Of a stretch of 64,000 nucleotides of DNA, positions 17,701 through 24,277 are shown piece by piece (positions within the stretch are counted from its first letter, which is position 1; every line of letters begins with the position of its first letter). Source of the DNA: G963677445 sp963678275. GTDB lineage: Bacteria > Bacteroidota > Ignavibacteria > Ignavibacteriales > Melioribacteraceae. A program made the translations under genes and the position numbers. The stretch spans positions 3,162,001-3,226,000 of the forward strand of contig OY782765.1 of NCBI GenBank assembly GCA_963678275.1. The letters run 5' to 3'. The notes under the pieces are model-generated. The model was not told where the DNA came from. It saw only the letters and a program-made list of their open reading frames with translations, and did not search any database.

Positions 17701-18641
17701 ACATATCCGAGGAATGTGCCTGCCCAAACCGAGCTGTGTCCCAGAAAAGAAGGTGTTACTCTGAAACTGGTTCCGGTGAGAGTTTGTTTAATTGTAACTT
17801 CGCAGTCACTCGAAACCTGTGAAACTGAATATACAACCTCTCCTTCAAAAGGGCTCCAGTTGCATTGACCCGGCCCTGTCATATTATAAACAACCACGGT
17901 TCCTTCGATCAGACCGCTGGTGAATGTCAGTTCGGCAAAAGGAGCGAGTATGCTTCCCATTACATTAATTGTCACCAGTGAAAGGTCATAGGTTTCATAG
18001 AAGTTATATACAACTTTGGTTTTGTTTGTGCCAATAATATTTAGTCCTCCTGTCCAGCTAATGGTTTCACCACTTATATTAACCAGGACAGTTGAGCCTG
18101 TCGGACAATTAATTTCGAAATCATTGGCGGATGAAAGGTCGGAGCCGTCAACCGAAAATATGTTTAGCTGCGGATCAGCCCCCGCGAGGGTGATTTTCCC
18201 CGATTGAAAAGTTGTCGTCCCGTTAGAGGGAATGAGCTTCCACTGCCGGCTTATCTCTGCCATCTCAAGTGAAATTTCAGTAAAATTGAGGGGTGTTCCC
18301 TGGCTTAAGGAACCGTTCGGGATGTTGAGTCCGTTTGTGACAGCCTCCGTTCCGTAAATCACATTTCCATTATAAACATTACCATTATTGTAATTTAGTG
18401 TGTCCCCTACAATGAGAATATCGAGCGGACCACTCATTGGAAAACCGATATCATAAGATGTGAAATATCCGTTTCCACCAACTGCCACACGACCTTCGGT
18501 GTCGGAACTGCTTAAGTTTGCTTCCCCGAGAATTAACAGGTTATAATCTGACGCGCTGCCCAGATCGGCAGGAATATCCTGGGCATAAAGCCCTGTTATA
18601 CTTACCAGTAAAATCAGTAAAATTGTAATTAGTTGCTTCAT
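14751..18641 (-). CDS. Giant T9SS surface protein: choice-of-anchor A, thioester, propeller, cohesin-like and dockerin modules
   Basis: This protein has 1296 residues. The signal peptide is 1-21. Residues about 25-270 match a choice-of-anchor A domain (LGEANLSSSDTEGRVAVGG). Residues about 280-420 resemble a Cys-Gln internal thioester domain, with Cys323 in EFYCVDISH and Gln377 in AAAVQAALWHYSDG. Such domains in Gram-positive adhesins bond covalently to host or matrix amines. An Ig-like segment (about 420-500) and a propeller-like region (about 540-850, repeats like VWVGFYNAGLAEY) follow. Then come a cohesin-like domain (855-990), a type I dockerin-like pair of Ca loops (DANLDGEIDISDL at 996 and ADVNEDDEVDNDD at 1031), a second cohesin-like fold (about 1070-1195) and the T9SS tail (NNYPNPFNPET at 1211). 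The role is probably cell-surface adhesion or scaffolding; that is inference. It is monocistronic. Confidence 0.8.
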   Translation of the reverse strand: MKQLITILLILLVSITGLYAQDIPADLGSASDYNLLILGEANLSSSDTEGRVAVGGNGYFTSYDIGFPMSGPLDILIVGDTLNYNNGNVYNGNVIYGTEAVTNGLNIPNGSLSQGTPLNFTEISLEMAEISRQWKLIPSNGTTTFQSGKITLAGADPQLNIFSVDGSDLSSANDFEINCPTGSTVLVNISGETISWTGGLNIIGTNKTKVVYNFYETYDLSLVTINVMGSILAPFAELTFTSGLIEGTVVVYNMTGPGQCNWSPFEGEVVYSVSQVSSDCEVTIKQTLTGTSFRVTPSFLGHSSVWAGTFLGYVNGHSTEFYCVDISHNLQFHAPYNFDKIISGPIKYIVNNYYPNVPFTGTNGQLSKKQWEAAAVQAALWHYSDGFIAENISNNNSIKNRAIEIIADALNKNPEKLVHFEIAPAGQLLQTGVDAEFRVIARDSDGSPLEGVFVEIETTSGTLSEDFGTTDASGAFVFTLSPGGDESASVTAITYDAVIPGGSRYKRPDRQTLVTNRPVVTCLETTASVSWTDDPLPGNILQFYTYNVTNSQISTNYVTDVATGDGFVVCATFNNGVDVYIPSEDEWQNYNSQNSNIPVDATTCAEVITFDGYLNDAAVGTEGGGLAYHIQATDEIVVYNTGNSNFTGTTIKDLTSYQSGNNYYLLIAHDQGFSLFNLATKEFTNYSVSNSNLPSNTLSSVAVDGDGDIWVGTVYGLCVSADMGASWTIYNTTNSNINDNIINSVEADGDKVWVGFYNAGLAEYDKTNDSWTNLTPYISTYPVDNLLYQDGQLFIGNYSKGLYVYDGENFSQYASVSQTGQTTIVEGFSFDGDELWVATQTGLARTMSGLVPSTGEAAILIDDKTVPIGGVTALNFKIVPDGDISYSQFIVSITYNSNELEFIEGNPSELLSGWNIHLLEADDGYFKFKASGNDPVTTEGTLFTLSFKVKESLTGAGLSAVYATGFLADFDIALDHSDLGIITFTTSGTANGGKGDANLDGEIDISDLYAVIHHLTYGGTYTLTGDGLANADVNEDDEVDNDDVSDILSYIFNGTWPVIPGPTQPGGTITGGNLGFRLGEIIIPIHVMPFLAKSLADDEFRNVTVTMNYNPDKINYASFSSQLLANGNFVSAQEISPGVAKFTFASPFYLEANLELGNMVMSFEGEIPWGETITTSYTIDGGDEQTGPTIVFDPTNVSEDEIIPDEFALYNNYPNPFNPETTIKFALPVKQIVTLKIYDVLGREVATLLSGEFNAGIHTARWNGVTSNGIPAASGIYFFRIEAGDFVQTNKMILLK

Positions 18642-18900
18642 TCTCCTGAGTACCTCCGAATTTGTTAATATTACAGTACAATAACTTATTATCGGAATTA
18701 GTTATAAATATTTAATCTGTTTTTATTTTTTTACAATTATTTTTTGGGAATGCGAACATTATCCCGTTAAATAATAACATCAGGGAACCGTAAACGCAAA
18801 TATTTTCGATAAACCTCCAATATCTTTCGTCAAAACCGGCTAAGTTGCAGATTAAAATTATTTTTTTATTATTGATATAAAATCAATATAGGTAAAGTAA

Positions 18901-19617
18901 ATGATAATTGATGTGATCGTATTCGCAGCGCATCCCGATGACGCTGAACTTTCTATGGGTGGAACAATTAAAAGTCTTGCCGATCAAGGATATAATATCG
19001 CGATTATAGATTTAACACAGGGAGAACTCGGAACAAGGGGCAGTGTTGAAAAACGTTACAGCGAAGCAAAAAAGGCCTCAGAAATTCTGGGTATCGCTCT
19101 GCGTGAAAATATGAGAATGCCTGATGGAAAACTGGAAGCCAATGAACTTTTTGTGCGCCAGATCGTAACAAAAATTAGACAGCACAGACCGAAAATAATT
19201 TTCGGGCCTTATTTTAATGACCGCCACCCCGATCATATCGGCGCCGGCATGATAGTTAAAAAGGCGATGTTTTTTTCCGGTCTGCCTAAAGTGATAACTG
19301 AGCTCGACAACAAACCACAGGAAGCGTTCAGACCGGAGAAACTATTTTATTATATGCAGACTTACGAAGTTACTCCATCCTTTATCAGTGATATCAGCGC
19401 TGCATACGAGGATAAAATGAAAGCGGTGGCCGCTTATGACTCCCAGTTTTTTAATCCTGAAAGTGAAGAACCGGAAACATTTATAAGCAAACTTAATTTC
19501 ACCAAATATCTCGAAGCCCGCGCAAAATATTACGGCTTTAAGATCGGCAAAGATTACGGCGAACCCTTTTTTACCGAAGAAGCCGTGGAGCTGGATTTAA
19601 GCTATTTTTTGAAATAA
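18901..19617 (+). CDS. bshB1: Bacillithiol biosynthesis deacetylase BshB1
   Basis: The enzyme removes the acetyl group from N-acetylglucosaminyl-malate, the second step of bacillithiol synthesis, in the cytoplasm. The 238-residue protein has the LmbE/PIG-L fold with zinc ligands His11 and Asp14 in AAHPDDAELSMGG, and His112 in DRHPDHIGAG. The BshB1-typical segments LTQGELGTRGS and YYMQTYEVTPSFISDIS are present. Length and composition match the family. The ATG start is the first plausible one. The other bsh genes (bshA, bshC) are not in the window. It is transcribed away from the neighbouring surface-protein gene. Confidence 0.9.
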   Translation: MIIDVIVFAAHPDDAELSMGGTIKSLADQGYNIAIIDLTQGELGTRGSVEKRYSEAKKASEILGIALRENMRMPDGKLEANELFVRQIVTKIRQHRPKIIFGPYFNDRHPDHIGAGMIVKKAMFFSGLPKVITELDNKPQEAFRPEKLFYYMQTYEVTPSFISDISAAYEDKMKAVAAYDSQFFNPESEEPETFISKLNFTKYLEARAKYYGFKIGKDYGEPFFTEEAVELDLSYFLK

Positions 19618-19654
19618 TGCCAGGTGGAATGCCAAAAGATGTAGATACTAATAA

Positions 19655-19849
19655 TTACACAGCTTTCTTTTCGGTTCCGATCTTTTTACCGTCAGCTTTA
19701 CGTAATTGTTCTTTTTCGTTGAAAATTGAATCAGCCACTCCAAAACGTTCATTCTCAACGAGGGCTTCTTTTACCCCTTTCTCGCCAAGTTTTTTGTAGC
19801 GGCATGACTCTGAATATATTTCTTTATCGTATAGGTTATTTACTTTCAT
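19655..19849 (-). CDS. Small partner protein downstream of zeta-toxin-like gene
   Basis: The 64-residue protein has a charged helical pattern (KLGEKGVKEALVENERFGV) like the small proteins that often follow COG4185-type zeta-toxin ATPases, where a gene of 50-70 residues with a GVxxALxxxRxxG motif is common. It starts 12 nt after the toxin stop codon as sequenced. If the toxin frameshift described in the next entry is corrected, it overlaps the toxin end by 14 nt, which would couple their translation. It may be the antitoxin; that is inference. No Shine-Dalgarno beyond AGAAG is seen. Confidence 0.5.
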   Translation of the reverse strand: MKVNNLYDKEIYSESCRYKKLGEKGVKEALVENERFGVADSIFNEKEQLRKADGKKIGTEKKAV

Positions 19850-19861
19850 CTTCTATTGGTG

Positions 19862-20422
19862 TTATGTCCTTAATAAACAATTTGAATAGCTCATCAGATA
19901 AAACAACATAGTCATTTTTTTGCCAATTGCAACCTGCTCGAAACCTGTGTCTGAGTTACAATAAATGAACCATGAATCAGCGTATCTTTTATATATGTTC
20001 CAAAAATTATTTTTGCTACGTGGATACCTTCTGATTACATCAGATCGCGGGATATCATGTCCTCCCTTTAAAACCCTAATCTTAATTCTCTGAATAGATT
20101 TCTGAACACTCTCTGGGAATAAATAAATAATTCTGGTTAAATATCCACTATAAACTGCTGTTAAAACCAACCTTTCTAATGAAACACCCGACAGTGTGGA
20201 TTCAATTATAAAATCCTCACCTAATTGAATACAATTTTTAATCCTCGTAAGAAACTCTCTCCCGGCTTTGAAATTTTTATTTTCAGGATAACTTAATGAA
20301 AGATTTTCAGCTATAAGATCTGCATTGATAAATTCAAACTTTTTCTCTTTAAGTAATTGTAATGCGAATGTGGTTTTTCCCGCGCCGTTTGGACCAGCAA
20401 TAATTGTAAAATTTTTCTTCAA
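19862..20422 (-). CDS. Zeta-toxin-like P-loop kinase, frameshifted near the C-terminus
   Basis: The 186-residue product begins with a Walker A motif (IIAGPNGAGKTTFA, residues 7-20). It continues with NADLIAENLS and FIIESTLSG, as in COG4185/zeta-toxin-like ATPases that phosphorylate UDP-sugars or act as TA toxins. After VAIG the sequence loses family character. At a run of seven A (19915-19921) the alternative frame gives QKNDYVVLSDELFKLFIKDI and then ITPIEDESK, stopping at 19836, which reads as the genuine C-terminus. The gene is thus one base short of an intact frame. The start is TTG at 20422 with a weak GGAT. The small gene at 19655-19849 follows directly. Confidence 0.7.
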   Translation of the reverse strand: MKKNFTIIAGPNGAGKTTFALQLLKEKKFEFINADLIAENLSLSYPENKNFKAGREFLTRIKNCIQLGEDFIIESTLSGVSLERLVLTAVYSGYLTRIIYLFPESVQKSIQRIKIRVLKGGHDIPRSDVIRRYPRSKNNFWNIYKRYADSWFIYCNSDTGFEQVAIGKKMTMLFYLMSYSNCLLRT

Positions 20423-20776
20423 TCTGCATCCGAAAGATTAAACATGCAATATAATTTCGCATAAAATAAATATATTTCTTTATTTTATCAAATAGATTTG
20501 CCGGCAAAGCCATTGACAAACTTATTGCCAATCTAAATGCGCTAAATTTTCTTCCTCTAAATTTTGTGTTTTCGTGATTCTGCGGCCTTTTTTTCTCTAT
20601 ATGGTAATTACTCAAAATAAATACCGTTTCAAAAATTGTAATCCCGCCATTTAATAACAGAATTTTGGTTCAATATGAAAACCAGTGGGTAATGAAAAGA
20701 CAACAGATTATTAAATGGAAGTAACAAAACAGTAACATAAACGCCAAAATATTGTTTGACTGACAGAGTATAAATG

Positions 20777-21098
20777 ATGTATTATTAATATCATATCATA
20801 TTCTATCTACCTGAGTTTTGCCAGGGAGGTCTTAAGAGATTTGGTTTTCCGGGGATGGTTTGTAAATCCTCTGCAAGGATTGTAGTTGTTTTTTTGACTA
20901 TTTTCTACCCCGGGGAGATGTTCCGCAATAATGTTGCATATACAAGGCAAATGAGATAAAAAAGAACCTTGTTGAGGTTCCATTATTGCGATAGTCCACC
21001 TGGGGCAGTATATTATAGACAATTCGAAAAACATCTCTGTAGGAGATGCATAAAATGGCGCTTAAACTGCATCATATTAAAAATATTACAATGCCAAT
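20777..21098. repeat. Diverged core copy of the terminal-inverted-repeat element
   Basis: This segment aligns to the core of 14087-14646 from TGATGTATTA through GGTCTTAAG and CTACCCCGGGG to ACATCTCTGTAGGAGATGCA. Both terminal inverted repeats are missing. The complementary arms have drifted (CCTCTGCAAGG against CCTTGTTGAGG) and no longer match perfectly. It appears to be an old, inactive copy. The small hairpin CATCTC-TGTAG-GAGATG is unchanged. Confidence 0.7.
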
Positions 21099-21216
21099 AT
21101 ATTAACAAAAAAAGTGCCGGGAGTATTTGAAATAAAGAAAATTTTATCAGTGATCGAAGTGGTTTGTCATTGGCTCAAATTCAATTACCCACTATATTTC
21201 ACATAGAACCCTTCTT

Positions 21217-21402
21217 GAATAAATCGCCTCCCGTTTTGCCAGGGAACTTTTCCCCTTTAGGGTGTTTTCCTCAAGCTCTGCCTGGGGAAAATCCAGGCTT
21301 TTATCATCACACTAACGCTAACATGTTGATGATAATCCGGAGAGCAAAATTTGTCAAAAAGCCAGCTGATAACATGTTGCCGATAGTCAGGCCGCGATTT
21401 TA
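21217..21402. repeat. Partial inverted copy of the 460-bp repeat
   Basis: This is the reverse complement of the junction part of the 23230-24248 array, including GCCAGGGAACTTTTCCCC, CTCTGCCTGGGGAAAATC, CTAACGCTAACATGTTG and GATAACATGTTGCCGATAG. It has no open frame of its own. Confidence 0.7.
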
Positions 21403-21445
21403 AATAAACCGGCCAGGCAGGAATCAAAAAAGGGATCACATAAAC

Positions 21446-21701
21446 GACTCCGAATGGAGTCGAATATGAATAGCCCCGGATGCAATCCGGTGGTCCGATA
21501 TGGCCGATATATGTCGCGACGCTGAAGGCGTCGAATATTAACAATCCGGAGAAAATATTATTTGTCAAAGAAAAATCTAATCTGCTAAAGATTTCTATAT
21601 TTGACCCTTTCAGGGTCGTGACGGCATGTTTTTCTTTTACCCCGGACAGCTCACTTCTTTCGCCGTCCGGGGCTATTGATATTGAATCCCATTCGGGATT
21701 C
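21446..21701. repeat. Cluster of six short perfect or near-perfect hairpins
   Basis: Stem-loops lie at 21446-21461 (GACTCC-GAAT-GGAGTC), 21476-21490 (CCGGAT-GCA-ATCCGG), 21518-21532 (GACGC-TGAAG-GCGTC), 21603-21617 (GACCCT-TTC-AGGGTC), 21640-21672 (CCCCGGAC with GTCCGGGG) and 21684-21701 (GAATCCC-ATTC-GGGATTC). The stems differ in sequence but the loops are 3-5 nt in five of the six. No gene covers the region. It may be a repeat-derived or structured RNA element. Confidence 0.65.
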
Positions 21702-21916
21702 TTTTCAAAAAATCAGAACAGGGATCAATTTTCTCCTTGATCTTCCAGGAGAAAGGCAAATATTATATCATAATAACTGGTACTAAAACTGTACTTTAAA
21801 ACTTGCTATGATAAAGCTTATTGATGAAGGAGTACTAATTCTTTTTAACTCCACTGATATTTGTTGTGAAAAGAAAAATGTTTTTTTATTATCTTTGTAA
21901 AAAAAGAGACCAATAA

Positions 21917-22309
21917 TTGACTATAGAAGAACATATTAAATACTGGCTTGATAGCGCCGAACACGATAAAGATACCATGAATACTCTTTTTGAAGCAGGT
22001 AAATATGATTGGGCCTTATTTATCGGGCACTTGGTATTGGAAAAGGTATTGAAAGCGTTGTATATCAAAAACAACAGGAATCAGGTACCTCCCAAAATTC
22101 ATAATCTTGTGAAACTTGCAGAAATTTCACACCTTGAGCCAGATAGTGAACGAGCGCTGATTCTTGACAGGATTAATGATTTTAATATAGAAGTGCGATA
22201 TCCTCAATACAGAAATGAATTTTATAAAACATGCACAAAAGAATATGCCGAAGATAATATTAAACAGATTAAAGAGCTAAATAAATGGATACGATCCCAA
22301 TTGACATAA
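21917..22309 (+). CDS. HEPN-domain protein of a HEPN-MNT toxin-antitoxin pair
   Basis: The 130-residue all-helical protein starts TIEEHIKYWLDSAEHD and contains HLVLEKVLKALYIKN and IHNLVKLAE, the signature of HEPN proteins (COG1895). HEPN partners in such pairs are RNases or RNase-derived toxins. The canonical R-x4-6-H catalytic motif is not evident; RYPQYRNEF occupies the place. It starts with TTG at 21917; the next ATG would delete a conserved helix. It overlaps the nucleotidyltransferase gene by 25 bp, implying translational coupling. Confidence 0.85.
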   Translation: MTIEEHIKYWLDSAEHDKDTMNTLFEAGKYDWALFIGHLVLEKVLKALYIKNNRNQVPPKIHNLVKLAEISHLEPDSERALILDRINDFNIEVRYPQYRNEFYKTCTKEYAEDNIKQIKELNKWIRSQLT

Positions 22310-22602
22310 AAAAAACCATTGAAAGTTACCTCACGCTTCTTCGTCGGAATAACTTCTCTATCAGGGAAGCTTACCTCTTTGGAAGTTACGCGAAAGGTTT
22401 TCAGTCCGAATGGAGTGATATTGATATCGCTTTGGTTTCCGATATTTTTGAGGGCGTGCGAATCAGAGATAAAGACAAAATCAGACGTTTGACTCTTTCT
22501 GTAAGCTCCAGTCTTGAAGTATTTCCATTCAGACCGGAAGATTTCTCCCCCGATAATCCTTTCGCTAAAGAAATAATCGATACAGGAATCAGGTTAGTAT
22601 AG
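22285..22602 (+). CDS. Minimal nucleotidyltransferase (MNT), antitoxin partner of HEPN
   Basis: This is a 105-residue pol-beta superfamily enzyme with the motif LFGSYAKG, then SDIDIAL, giving the GS-x10-DxD signature (Gly33-Ser34, Asp45, Asp47). In characterised HEPN-MNT systems the MNT enzyme AMPylates a tyrosine of the HEPN toxin to silence it. The catalytic residues are intact. The C-terminus (FRPEDFSPDNPFAKEI) matches the family. It overlaps the upstream HEPN gene, so they form one operon. Confidence 0.88.
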   Translation: MDTIPIDIKKTIESYLTLLRRNNFSIREAYLFGSYAKGFQSEWSDIDIALVSDIFEGVRIRDKDKIRRLTLSVSSSLEVFPFRPEDFSPDNPFAKEIIDTGIRLV

Positions 22603-22704
22603 TCATTAAGACTCTTCAATACTTTATAATGAAAATTACAATTATTGAAACCTTATTCCGGATATCGCATCTTATTATTAAAACAATAAAATTACGGGGA
22701 AAAA

Positions 22705-23091
22705 ATGAAATATTATAATTCTAAGGAAGTTAGTTACTCATTCGATGAAACAATCAATAAAGTGCAGGAAGTTTTAAAAGAACAGGGATTCGGCGTTCTA
22801 AGTGATATCGATGTTCAGGCTACACTAAAGAAAAAGATCGACGTCGATTTCAGGAAATACCGGATACTCGGCGCATGCAATCCACCTTTCGCTCACCAGG
22901 CATTAACCGCCGAGCCGAATATCGGGGTTCTGCTCCCCTGCAATGTTGTCGTTCAGGAAAATGAAGCCGGAAAAGTGGAAGTTTCAATGATCAATCCAAT
23001 GGATGCCATGCAGTCAGTTAACAATCCTGAAATGACAGCCATAGCTGAAAAAGTTACAGAAAAACTGGATACCGCTCTTAAAAATCTCTAA
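22705..23091 (+). CDS. DUF302-domain protein
   Basis: The 128-residue protein shows the DUF302 pattern: YSFDETINKVQEVLKEQGFG, the TLKKKI segment, then RILGACNPPFAHQAL and IGVLLPCNVVVQE. Its one Cys in GACNPP and one in LLPCNV are typical. DUF302 proteins are small alpha/beta domains of unknown function, often near redox or heavy-metal genes. The ATG has GGGG upstream. It is a single gene followed by a repeat array. Confidence 0.88.
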   Translation: MKYYNSKEVSYSFDETINKVQEVLKEQGFGVLSDIDVQATLKKKIDVDFRKYRILGACNPPFAHQALTAEPNIGVLLPCNVVVQENEAGKVEVSMINPMDAMQSVNNPEMTAIAEKVTEKLDTALKNL

Positions 23092-23229
23092 ACTGGCATA
23101 ACCGGAACCAATAGAAAATTCAGGGGAAAAATCGTTCTCATAATCGTCCTCGTAATCGAATAACCTAAGCGTTTTGAAAAGACGAGTACAAAGTACGATT
23201 ACGAGAACGAGTACGTATTTAGTATCGCG

Positions 23230-24248
23230 GCCTGACTACCGGCAACATGTTATTAGCGGGCTTATTGACAAATTTTGCTCCTTCGATTATCCTCAACATG
23301 TTGGCGTTAGTGTGGTGATAAGAGCCTGAATTTTCCCCAGGCAATACTGAGGAAAACGCCCTTATGGGGAAAAGTTCCCTGGCAAAACGGGGGGTAATTT
23401 ATTCAATAAGAAATTAAATTCTTCGCAAATTGGTAAGAGATTTATCAACAAGTAAAAAGTTTTATTGCCAGGTATAAGTTTCGTGGTTACTCGAGGTGTG
23501 TCCTCCCCCGACCTCCGGCAAAAGACGACCGGAGGCCACCCCCTCCAAAGGGAGATATTTTGTCTTTTATCCCCCTTTGGAGGGGGTGGATTCAAAGTGT
23601 TTTTCTTTGAAGACGGGGGTGGATTATCCTTGAGCTGATCGATAACTTTTCTTTTTCTGACTCTATCAGTTTATGGATTTAGACTTGCAGCCTGATTATC
23701 GGCAACATGTTATTAGCAGGCTTTTTGACAAATTTTTCTCTCCGGATTATCCTCAACATGTTGGCGTTAATGTGGAGATAAGAGCCTGAATTTTCCCCAG
23801 GCAATACTGAGGAAAACGCCCTTATGGGGAAAAGTTCCCTGGCAAAACGGGGGGTAATTTATTCAATAAGAAATTAAATTCTTCGCAAATTGGTAAGAGA
23901 TTTATCAACAAGTAAAAAGTTTTATTGCCAGGTATAAGTTTCGTGGTTACTCGAGGTGTGTCCTCCCCCGACCTCCGGCAAAAGACGACCGGAGGCCACC
24001 CCCTCCAAAGGGGGATATTTTGTCTTTTATCCCCCTTTGGAGGGGGTGGATTCAAAGTGTTTTTCTTTGAAGACGGGGGAGGATTATCCTTGAGCTAACC
24101 GATAACTTTTCTTTTTCTGACTCCATCAGCTTATGGATTTAGTATCGCGGCCTGATTACCGGCAACATGTTATTAGCAGGCTTATTGACAAATTTTTCTC
24201 TCCGGATTATCCTTAACATGTTGGCGTTAATGTGGTGATAAGAGCCTG
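23230..24248. repeat. Tandem array of a 460-bp non-coding unit (2.2 copies)
   Basis: Units begin at 23230, 23690 and 24150, a period of exactly 460 bp. The first two differ by a few scattered bases. The third stops after about 98 bp, directly before the hairpin that overlaps the mfd stop codon. Each unit contains the palindromic CAACATGTTG region, an inverted GCCAGGGAACTTTTCCCC segment, and two facing CCCCCTCCAAAGGG/CCCTTTGGAGGGGG arms that form a long stem. Two identical-looking minus-strand open frames of 77 codons inside the units are translation artefacts. Related copies are at 21217-21402, 44103-44600 and 45857-46205. Confidence 0.85.
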
Positions 24249-24249
24249 T

Positions 24250-24277
24250 ATCCCCGGTGACACTTTATACCGGGGAT
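24250..24277 (-). terminator. Hairpin overlapping the mfd stop codon
   Basis: The 9-bp stem ATCCCCGGT / ACCGGGGAT has a 10-nt loop that contains the mfd stop codon TAA (24265-24267). The left arm pairs with the last codons of mfd. No T run follows, so it may act in RNA 3'-end stability more than as a classical terminator. Confidence 0.5.

Noticed and set aside
20349..20615. 88-codon minus-strand frame overlapping the zeta-toxin start
   Set aside because: It overlaps the P-loop coding region in another frame and its N-terminal part reads as intergenic repeat sequence.
23362..24055. Two nearly identical 77-codon minus-strand frames (23362-23595 and 23822-24055)
   Set aside because: They lie inside the tandem repeat units, have no ribosome-binding site and consist of repeat arms read as Pro-rich peptides; similarity reflects DNA duplication, not a gene family.
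23230..24248. Regular repeats that might suggest a CRISPR array
   Set aside because: The units are 460 bp and contiguous, not 25-40 bp repeats with unique spacers, and no cas gene is in the window.
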